Below, piece after piece: positions 29,765 through 37,539 of a stretch of 48,421 bases of DNA. Position 1 is the first letter of the stretch. Every line of letters begins with the position of its first letter. The translations under genes were made by a program, and so were the position numbers. Source of the stretch: Candidatus Tayloriibacteriota bacterium (GTDB taxonomy: Bacteria; Patescibacteriota; Minisyncoccia; Phycocordibacterales; SIBU01); the NCBI GenBank assembly GCA_009695005.1, contig SIBU01000006.1, positions 1 to 48,421 of the forward strand. The letters are read 5' to 3'. The notes under the pieces are model-generated. The model made no database searches. It had not been told where the DNA came from and worked only from the letters and a program-made list of their open reading frames with translations.

Positions 29765-30541
29765 TTATCTTCGAATTACTTCTACGACAACAGGTACAGT
29801 TTCAGCCTCTATCCAGATGATTTTACTTCCTGCAAATTCAAAGTATCTGTCATCCTCATTACTTTGTGGCTTGCCATGCCACATTAACCGTCGACTATCG
29901 GTATTTCGACCATCAACTCGAGCCCAGTATCTCTGATCAGGTGAAATGGCCCTGATTTCAAACTTCCATGATTCTGGAATCGGAATTGCGACTTCGCTAC
30001 CAAGTGGTGCCGTGTAGTAGTGCAACGGTCTGCCACCACTTGCAACACCTCCACCAAGATTAACCTGATTGATTCTGTCTTCAATTGTTGTGAACTTAGA
30101 AGACAGCATCGAGGCAGTTAAGAGTAGAAGTACAATGACTACAATCCTAAACAGAATCCCAGTTGTACTTAAACCGCCCTTAGGTTCTGTCGAGTGTGAG
30201 TGATCATCTTCACCGCTTGCTGTTTGTTTAGCCTCCTTCGTGGGTTGTCCAAAAAAGAGGCAAAATATGGCAAGACCTGCGATTACCCACAACCAGAAGA
30301 ATCCGCCGTGAGTCGTTTGAAGCTTCTCCCATTCTCGTGGATAGAAGTGATAGATGTTGGCTAAAATGAAAGCTTCAATTATGAAGACAGCTATCATTTT
30401 CCATCCATTGCTTAGCCACCCCACTTTAAGTTTGGGGAACTTGATTTTTAATTTATGGACTAATACCATCCCAACCACAACCAGCGCGATTATACCAACC
30501 ATCCAACTAGTCAGATCAACGGTTGCCATCTTAGTTATCAT
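29765..30541 (-). CDS. Hypothetical membrane protein coupled to the band-7 protein
   Basis: Several TM segments; start overlaps the 3' end of the upstream ORF by 4 bp. Confidence 0.6.
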   Translation of the reverse strand: MITKMATVDLTSWMVGIIALVVVGMVLVHKLKIKFPKLKVGWLSNGWKMIAVFIIEAFILANIYHFYPREWEKLQTTHGGFFWLWVIAGLAIFCLFFGQPTKEAKQTASGEDDHSHSTEPKGGLSTTGILFRIVVIVLLLLTASMLSSKFTTIEDRINQVNLGGGVASGGRPLHYYTAPLGSEVAIPIPESWKFEIRAISPDQRYWARVDGRNTDSRRLMWHGKPQSNEDDRYFEFAGSKIIWIEAETVPVVVEVIRR

Positions 30542-32196
30542 ATTGTAGGAGTTTGCGGTGTTTTTGTTGTGTCAAGGCTTTTCAGAGTTTCCTTGATGTT
30601 TATAAGTCCACTTAGCAAGTTGCCGTCAGCTCCTGCTGGAGTTATAACGATCTTACTGTTGTCTTTAAGGGCTTTTTCTACCATTTCTAGTTGAGCAAGC
30701 AACCTTCCCATTTCTGAGTCGGAAGCCTTGATGATAGCTTTTCGTCCCTTGGCTTCAGCGTTCAGAAAAGCTTGTCTTCCTTCAGCCAGAGCCATTTGTT
30801 CGGCTCTCGTTCCTTCTGCTTCGGCCAGCCTGGTCGCTCTAACTCCTTCTGCTTCTGCAAGCATGAGAGCTTGTGTAGCTATTGCTGTGCCCTCGCCCTT
30901 CTTCACAAGTAGGACTCTTGCCGATGCAGCCTGACTAGTAGCACGCTCGACATTGATAGCTTCAATTGTCGCTTCTTTCATGGCCAAGTTGATTCCTTTA
31001 GGAAGACCTGTTTCAATTCTGACTGATTTAACATCAATGCCAGTTCTACCCAGGCTTTTAATGTTCTCAAAACCAAAACCGATAGCTTTGCGGAAAACTT
31101 CAGGCCTTGTAGGATCAATTTTCCTATCTTCCTCAAGTAACGTTTCAAGAATGTAATGTAATGTAAGGGCAACATCATCAATCCTGTAGATGAAATACTC
31201 AAGTGTGATCCTACTGCACAGAATTTGTAGGTGACTCATCATGAGTTCATCAATCTTTCGAAGTGCGCTGATTAGATCACCAAAACGTCTAATCAAAATT
31301 CTAATGCCACTTTTCGGTATTAGTAAACTGACGACAATTTTTGGGTCAGTTGTGATTTTGGCACTTAAGGGGTTTGTAGAATTTCTAAATGTTAGCTCAT
31401 CATTACTATCATCAACATCGTTCTTTTTAAGGAATTTTGCCGATATTCCACTTGCGAAGGTAACTCTGGTAGCTTCCTCAGAAACGCGAATAGTACCACT
31501 TGCTCCACGAAATTCTTCCTCGTTTTGAACAAGTTTCCATTCAACAACTTGTTCTGAAGTTCCCGTTCCATGTCCTTCACCGCGTTCAGCCGCCTTAACT
31601 TTCTCTGGTGTACCACCAGCTAAAGTGATTATGTTCGATGTTATTGGAGTGATTTTGCATAGCCACCTTGGCACAAATGCAGGACCAGGTCCAAGATCCT
31701 CAAACATAATTCCAAAAAATGATTTAACAGCATTTTCTGTCTCGGAAACTTTTTTAAAGCTTCCGGCTATATAGAGAATGGCTGAAATAAATATGAACGG
31801 CAGCCATTGTATTGAGTAATCTGTTGTCTCGACTTTGAATTCAACTTTCCATTTTCCAACAATCAAGTAGATTAGTACTGCGAATGTAGAGAAAATGACA
31901 AAGATACCAGACAGACAAAGAATCGTCGATGATAAGGGAGACAGATAGAATCCGTACTCTCTATCACCTTTTGAAACCTGAGTCTTGAATAAGGTGAAAG
32001 CCTTCTTTAACAACTCGACAAGTTTGGTTGTTTTGATTTTACTTATGATTTTGGAGAATTTTGTTCTTCCAAACACCACTCCGACGATGAGGACTCCGAT
32101 CGCGAGGCTAACACTGGCAATGAGCCAGTCAGTAAGCCACGCGGTGAAACTGATACTAAGGGCAACTATGAGCGCGATAACTAGATTTTCTTTCAT
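30538..32196 (-). CDS. SPFH/band-7 domain membrane protein
   Basis: N-terminal TM segments, Glu/Ala-rich band-7-like tail (ATIEAINVERATSQAASARVLLVKKGEGTAIATQALMLAEAEGVRATRLAEAEGTRAEQMALAEGRQAFLNAEAKG). Confidence 0.8.
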   Translation of the reverse strand: MKENLVIALIVALSISFTAWLTDWLIASVSLAIGVLIVGVVFGRTKFSKIISKIKTTKLVELLKKAFTLFKTQVSKGDREYGFYLSPLSSTILCLSGIFVIFSTFAVLIYLIVGKWKVEFKVETTDYSIQWLPFIFISAILYIAGSFKKVSETENAVKSFFGIMFEDLGPGPAFVPRWLCKITPITSNIITLAGGTPEKVKAAERGEGHGTGTSEQVVEWKLVQNEEEFRGASGTIRVSEEATRVTFASGISAKFLKKNDVDDSNDELTFRNSTNPLSAKITTDPKIVVSLLIPKSGIRILIRRFGDLISALRKIDELMMSHLQILCSRITLEYFIYRIDDVALTLHYILETLLEEDRKIDPTRPEVFRKAIGFGFENIKSLGRTGIDVKSVRIETGLPKGINLAMKEATIEAINVERATSQAASARVLLVKKGEGTAIATQALMLAEAEGVRATRLAEAEGTRAEQMALAEGRQAFLNAEAKGRKAIIKASDSEMGRLLAQLEMVEKALKDNSKIVITPAGADGNLLSGLINIKETLKSLDTTKTPQTPTI

Positions 32197-32360
32197 AACT
32201 GTTTTCCGGTTTTCTGTATTCTGATTGTTTGGGTTTGTTGTTATTAAATTGACAGGGGAATGCGATTTTAATCACATTCCGGCCAATACGAACTTTCGCC
32301 ACATTATCATAATTTTAGGCAAAAGTCAAGCAAATATCCGTAACACGTTTCGTCCCTCAG

Positions 32361-32392
32361 TATAGCCCTTATTCGCTGGAATAAGGGCTATA
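32361..32392. terminator. Hairpin, candidate terminator
   Basis: TATAGCCCTTATTC-GCTG-GAATAAGGGCTATA. Confidence 0.5.
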
Positions 32393-32430
32393 TATACAAG
32401 GCAAAATAAAGTAAATTTGTGTAAATTAAT

Positions 32431-32520
32431 GTGGGCGGGAGAGGGATCTTGAAACTTACAGTTTCTGTACATCTTTCGTATTCCGATGACGGAATAGACT
32501 CAAGGTCTTCAAGTCCTCTC
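32431..32520 (-). repeat. tRNA-tail module Leu-b (type I core variant)
   Basis: Minus strand AGAGAGGACTTGAAG...GTACAGAAACTGTAAGTTTCAAGATCCCTCTCCCGCCCAC. Confidence 0.85.
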
Positions 32521-32575
32521 TTGCAGGCAAAGCAGTTTGCCTGCTCTGACCACAAAAATTCGTGGACTCTTTTAT

Positions 32576-32681
32576 GTGGGCGGGAGAGGAATCTTGACCG
32601 CTACTCGGTCAGTACCCCGATTGGATTTTTTCTTCACTAGGAAGTGTGAAAAAATACTCAATCGGGCTTCAAGTCCTCTCC
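32576..32681 (-). repeat. tRNA-tail module Leu-a (type I core)
   Basis: Minus strand GGAGAGGACTTGAAGCCCGATTGAG...CCAATCGGGGTACTGACCGAGTAGCGGTCAAGATTCCTCTCCCGCCCAC. Confidence 0.9.
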
Positions 32682-32742
32682 GAAAAGCATGTCCGTGCTT
32701 TTCTCCGCCTCACAAGATATATTCGCGAGGCTCATTGTTTTG

Positions 32743-32823
32743 TGGGCGGGAGAGGACTTGAACCTCCATGCCTTGCGGCACCAGCTCCTAAGGCTGGCGT
32801 GTCTGCCATTTCACCACCCGCCC
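32743..32823 (-). tRNA. tRNA-Leu(TAG)
   Basis: GGGCGGGTGGTGAAATGGCAGACACGCCAGCCTTAGGAGCTGG...GGTTCAAGTCCTCTCCCGCCCA. Confidence 0.95.
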
Positions 32824-32835
32824 AATTGTATAATT

Positions 32836-33116
32836 CGCCTCAGCTGTTTTGTTTGAAAACAAAACATGCTTCCGGCTCGCACCCGTATCAGTATTTACTG
32901 GTGGTCACGAGTTTCCTCGACTCGTCTGTCTCGGAACTCTCGACCCCGCCTCAGCTGTTTTGTCTGGAAACAAAACATGCTTCCGGCTCGCACCCGTATC
33001 AGTATTTACTGGTGGTCACGAGTTTCCTCGACTCGTCTGTCTCGGAACTCTCGACCCCGCCTCAGCTGTTTTGTTTGAAAACAAAACATGCTTCCGGCTC
33101 GCACCCGTATCAAAAA
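32836..33116 (-). repeat. 111-bp tandem repeat (about 2.5 copies) downstream of tRNA-Lys, type II core
   Basis: CAGCTGTTTTG at 32841, 32952, 33063 (period 111); inverted CGGGTGCG of the tRNA-Lys end/trailer. Confidence 0.9.
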
Positions 33117-33145
33117 ATCTAAAGCAGTTTAGATTTTTTGTCGGG

Positions 33146-33218
33146 TGCGCCCAGTTGGAATCGAACCAACGACCCTTCGCTTAAGAGGCGATTGCTCTAC
33201 CGACTGAGCTATGGGCGC
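33146..33218 (-). tRNA. tRNA-Lys(CTT)
   Basis: GCGCCCATAGCTCAGTCGGTAGAGCAATCGCCTCTTAAGCGAAGGGTCGTTGGTTCGATTCCAACTGGGCGCA. Confidence 0.93.
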
Positions 33219-33283
33219 ATATAAATACGTTCGTCATAGTAACACGTTTTTATAAATTTGCGAATTTTATATAGGGAATACAA

Positions 33284-33411
33284 TCTCGTTACAGGTTCAG
33301 TACAGGTTTCCCATCTCGGGGACTCGATATGGGAGAACCTTTTCGATTCCTACCTTGCAAGGCAAGCAGTTGCTTTGCTCCGAGTCCAGCTCGTTTCGTT
33401 CGCTGTCCCGA
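33284..33411 (-). repeat. Orphan tRNA-tail module (type I core) without an adjacent upstream tRNA
   Basis: 62 bp (33289-33350) identical to 40854-40915; degenerate outer ends. Confidence 0.85.
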
Positions 33412-33486
33412 CATGGTAACTATGATAATATAAGATCTATTCTAAACAGTAAATTCACAACTGGAGCAACCATATAGAAATAACCA

Positions 33487-33645
33487 ATCACACTTGGCAT
33501 TTCTCAAAATGTCTTATCAAAAAAAGAAGATTTGGCTTTTCATACTATTGCTGAATTTGAGTCTGGCTCAACACCTAAACCAACTATGGATAGAGTCAAA
33601 AAAACTGCAGAAGGGCTCGGGGTCTCCCTTGATGTTCTAATTTAA
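33487..33645 (+). pseudogene. Truncated XRE/Cro-CI HTH remnant
   Basis: Reads ITLGISQNVLSKKEDLAFHTIAEFESGSTPKPTMDRVKKTAEGLGVSLDVLI*; stops just upstream and no start. Confidence 0.65.
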
Positions 33646-33668
33646 TAAAATAAGGTAAAATTATTACT

Positions 33669-36600
33669 ATGGAAAAATTAAAACTAGTACAAGGGCTAGC
33701 TCCGATACAGGGCGAGGTCTCAAGCGCACAGGCGGCCGAAAATACCACTGAGGTTATAAAGGAGCTGGAGTTGAAAGAGCTGCAAAGATCAGTAGAACCT
33801 ATTAATCTGGTGAGTGGTGGTAAAGGGGAAATCGAGGCAGCTAGGCCGTGGAATAATTATACCATCGCCATGGTTTTTGGCTCTGATGATATTAGGATTT
33901 TTGATGAAGATGCCAAACTTCTTGAAGATTTTCAACCCCCATTGAGTAGTAAGGTGGTGGAGGTTAATTGGAATGACAACCGTATTAGGGACAAAGTTAG
34001 ACTAGAACATATAAGCAATGACCCTCGGTATCTCCAAAACAAATCTGTTGCAATGTTGGATAAGGTGCCATTTGAATTACGACCATTTGCGAAAAAGTCT
34101 CTTGGTCAAAAGGGTATTCTTGTAATAAGTCAAGGTCAACAAAATAAACGGGTTGAATTAGTTGCCTCTGAGCTGACTGTTATATCAGATAAATATATAG
34201 TATTGACTACGAAGGAAGGTGGATTTTTTACCTTCATCACAAAAAGTGAGAAAGGAGTTACACTTGCTCCAAAACATTGGGTAAGGCTAAATCCATCTGA
34301 TCCATTGCCAAATGACTTAAAGGATAAGGTAGAAAAATTGCTTGGAGAAAGTGAGGGTTATAAGCAACTTAATGAGTCTCACTACGCTCTTATCACTGAT
34401 GTGGGTGTTAACATTTTTAAAACTGGAGATAACCAAGGCTTACCTGTATTTTCTGAAGATATTCCATCAGTAGAGCGAAATATAGTGATCGATCCTTCTA
34501 ATCCGAATGTTATTTTTTATTGTCAAAGTAGTAATCCTAGAAGTGTGGTGAGGCTTGATTTAAACGGAGAACCAAATACATGGAAGCCTGTTGCTGCGGA
34601 ATTTCCAAAGAAATATGAAAGTGTTCGTAATCTTCAATTAGACCCGACTGGAAATTTTTTCCTATTTTACTCTAAAGATGATCTAGTCATCGTTGCAAAA
34701 GATACTTTGGATGAAGTCAAAAGAGTGCCCAACCTAACCCAGGTAAACTTTGATTCCACGGGAAAAATTCGCGCCGTAGATAAGGATGGTCATCTTGTTA
34801 TATATGAACCAAATTTTAGTGAAGTTGCTGAAGAATTTGATAAACGACGCGTTGCGAAGCTGGCCGATGGAGTTCAGTTCAAGGATATTTTTGATATAAA
34901 GGCTTCCGAAAAGGCAACGGAAGGTGATGTGACTTTAGAATACTTAGAACCATTGCGATTGAAATATCAAGAGCAATTCACCGATGTACTTTCAAAAATA
35001 ACCACTCAGGGGGGCGTTAACCAAATTCGACAAGGATTTAATAAGCTCCGAGAAGCATTACGACAACAAGGATTAAAGCAAAATGAAATCACCTTTATTG
35101 TTGAAGGGCTTGAGGAGCCTATAACAATAAAAGAAAAAGATTTTGCTGTTAAAGCTACAGAAGAAGCTCTTACCTCTGTGCGAACAAAGCTTGTTGGTGG
35201 ACTCTCTATCAGTTCTGTATCAGAGGCACGTGCTGAAATGGAAAAAGTTAGGTCTACGGAGGCTCTACTAGATGTAGGTTTGCGGCAGGAGGTACACGTA
35301 GTGGTCTTGGAGCTTGAGCAAAGATCGTTAGAACTTTTCCGACAGCGTGGCGGAGAAATTACAAGAGATATTCACGGACTGATTGAAAGAACCAAAAAAG
35401 ACCTTGAAGGCTTTACTAGCAAGTCACAGATGGATGATTGGCTTGAGTTCCGTTACCCGCAATTAAAGTCAGGGTTAGGTTTATTGGCCAAGGACGTTCC
35501 TCTTGAAGCAGATGAGGCTTATAAAGCAATTGTTTCGGCTCGTACAGAACTGCAGACCATCGCCTCCACGTTCGAGGATAAATTCAAAAGAGAATATGCA
35601 AAAGTAAGAGAGAAGGCATCAGCGCGAATAGGAGCAACAGTGGATATATTGTCACAAGATGTTGATGGTCTGATTGATCGTCTACGAACTAAAGGTTTTA
35701 CTAGTCGAACTCAGGCAGAACAATATCTATCTTCAAGCGAGGCCAAGAAAACACTGGATGCTGAAATCTCTGGACTAGCCGGAGATAATCCTGATTTGGC
35801 CAAAGAGTTGGAGCGAGGTTTGAAAGTGAGAATTTCCAACACGTTAACTGAAATTGAACGTGGGGCATTAACTCAAGTTTCTAAAACTGGTCAGCAAATG
35901 GTCATGTTTGGAGATACGTCTTTTCCTAAGTGGGAAGCAAAAGTTAAAGAAAAGGTAGAACGCAAAGTCGATGTGACATTTGAAGAAGATGCAAGGTCTC
36001 ATGGACCAGGAGTTAAGGCCGGAGATATTCTTGGAGATGTTTCTATCTCAATTCGTACATCTACGGGAAAAGTAGAGCAAGTCCGACTTTATGAAGGGTG
36101 GCTTAATGAAAATGAATGGCGTCTTGGTCTTTTAACATATCGTGGCGAATCCATTTCTCCGTCTTATTTAACTGCCAAAGAATTTAGGGATGTTAAAAAA
36201 TCATACAGAGATTGGTCTCAAGGAGAAAAATCTAATCTCCAACAGGAATTACAGGAAAAAAGAGACGCTCTTAAAGAGATTTATTTAAGACGACAAAAGA
36301 TTGGTGAAAGAACTCCCGACGTAGATAACGCTTGGCAAGAAGAATATAAACAAAAACTGCAGGAGTGCGGTACTTTTGCCGCCGAACACCACATCTCTCT
36401 ATTGCGACGTATTGATCAAATTAAAACAGAGCCGGAAATAGAATACACAAATGGAAAGGGATTTGTTCCGCAGTGGCAGAGTCACTGGGTTATGGATCCT
36501 CAAACCGAAACTGATTTGTCTGAAATGGCAGAAGCATTAAAGATGCAATTAGATTTACAGGAAGGTTTACTTAACTTGAAAGGACACGCGGGTACTGGTA

Positions 36601-37535
36601 AAGATGTGCGTATAAAAATGTTTAGTGCCTTAACCAATCGACCTTATTTCGGAATTGATGGAACGAAATGGACGACTGAATTTGAATTGTCAGAAGATGT
36701 CATGTTGGAATCTCTGGACGGAGCTTCACAGACATTAAAAGTGCCTTCAGCAGTATTGAACGGGATTACCACTCCCGGAGCAATTGTGTACTTCAACGAG
36801 TTTAACGCGATGCCTGAGCAAGCGCAGATTTTCCTTCATGCTCTTATGGACGAAAAGCGCTCGTTAACACTGAAAACAAGTTCCGGTAAAACTATTCGGG
36901 CATTGCCAAGTGTTCTACTGGTTGGTTCTATGAATCCAAATTATCCCGGAACATTTAATCCCCAATTCGCTACTCGTAGCCGTATGCTATCTATCGAAAT
37001 TGGTTACCCACCTCTCACACGCAAAGCTGATGCAGGAGACCGAAATCCTAACCCACCCTACGATGCTTCTGAGGCATTGCGTATAGCTCGAGGTATTGAC
37101 TCTCTAGCTGACCTAACATATGAGGCAAGCTTGGAACACAACGATTTTGTAAAAATGTGGGATAAATATATCAACGGCATAGACAATGGCGCACCAGAGC
37201 CAACTGGGACACAAAAGTTCGATATAGATGCTTCCCTCGCTCTTGTACAGTTTGCCAGTATTCTCCGAGAGAACTTTATTAAAATCTTTGAGAAGAGTCG
37301 TGAGGCACGAAATGCGATACCAGTTACTCAACCAATTACTGGTAGAGAATTGCGTCGAGCGGCATATGCTATTAGCAAGATGACTCCCGAAGAAAAGGCT
37401 ACTGCAAATCCAGAAGGTGTAGCTCGAGCCCTTCTTAATAAATACTTCTTAACCCACATTGACAAACAAGAAGATCAGAACAAGATTCGCACAGCAATGG
37501 ATACTTGGACTTCTAGAAAGCGTGTAAGGGCATAA
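33669..37535 (+). CDS. Giant protein: N-terminal propeller-like repeats, coiled coil, C-terminal MoxR-like AAA+ ATPase
   Basis: GHAGTGKDVRIKM, IVYFNEFNAMP, GSMNPNYPGTFNPQFATRSRM; 4-nt gap to the next gene. Confidence 0.8.
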   Translation: MEKLKLVQGLAPIQGEVSSAQAAENTTEVIKELELKELQRSVEPINLVSGGKGEIEAARPWNNYTIAMVFGSDDIRIFDEDAKLLEDFQPPLSSKVVEVNWNDNRIRDKVRLEHISNDPRYLQNKSVAMLDKVPFELRPFAKKSLGQKGILVISQGQQNKRVELVASELTVISDKYIVLTTKEGGFFTFITKSEKGVTLAPKHWVRLNPSDPLPNDLKDKVEKLLGESEGYKQLNESHYALITDVGVNIFKTGDNQGLPVFSEDIPSVERNIVIDPSNPNVIFYCQSSNPRSVVRLDLNGEPNTWKPVAAEFPKKYESVRNLQLDPTGNFFLFYSKDDLVIVAKDTLDEVKRVPNLTQVNFDSTGKIRAVDKDGHLVIYEPNFSEVAEEFDKRRVAKLADGVQFKDIFDIKASEKATEGDVTLEYLEPLRLKYQEQFTDVLSKITTQGGVNQIRQGFNKLREALRQQGLKQNEITFIVEGLEEPITIKEKDFAVKATEEALTSVRTKLVGGLSISSVSEARAEMEKVRSTEALLDVGLRQEVHVVVLELEQRSLELFRQRGGEITRDIHGLIERTKKDLEGFTSKSQMDDWLEFRYPQLKSGLGLLAKDVPLEADEAYKAIVSARTELQTIASTFEDKFKREYAKVREKASARIGATVDILSQDVDGLIDRLRTKGFTSRTQAEQYLSSSEAKKTLDAEISGLAGDNPDLAKELERGLKVRISNTLTEIERGALTQVSKTGQQMVMFGDTSFPKWEAKVKEKVERKVDVTFEEDARSHGPGVKAGDILGDVSISIRTSTGKVEQVRLYEGWLNENEWRLGLLTYRGESISPSYLTAKEFRDVKKSYRDWSQGEKSNLQQELQEKRDALKEIYLRRQKIGERTPDVDNAWQEEYKQKLQECGTFAAEHHISLLRRIDQIKTEPEIEYTNGKGFVPQWQSHWVMDPQTETDLSEMAEALKMQLDLQEGLLNLKGHAGTGKDVRIKMFSALTNRPYFGIDGTKWTTEFELSEDVMLESLDGASQTLKVPSAVLNGITTPGAIVYFNEFNAMPEQAQIFLHALMDEKRSLTLKTSSGKTIRALPSVLLVGSMNPNYPGTFNPQFATRSRMLSIEIGYPPLTRKADAGDRNPNPPYDASEALRIARGIDSLADLTYEASLEHNDFVKMWDKYINGIDNGAPEPTGTQKFDIDASLALVQFASILRENFIKIFEKSREARNAIPVTQPITGRELRRAAYAISKMTPEEKATANPEGVARALLNKYFLTHIDKQEDQNKIRTAMDTWTSRKRVRA

Positions 37536-37539
37536 ATAT

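Noticed and set aside
32646-33184. Long plus-strand ORFs (158, 111, 70 aa) with repeated HPYQYLLVVTSFLDSSVSEL-type sequence
   Set aside because: They read through the 111-bp repeat and antisense to tRNA-Leu and tRNA-Lys; repeat periodicity divisible by three creates artefactual ORFs.
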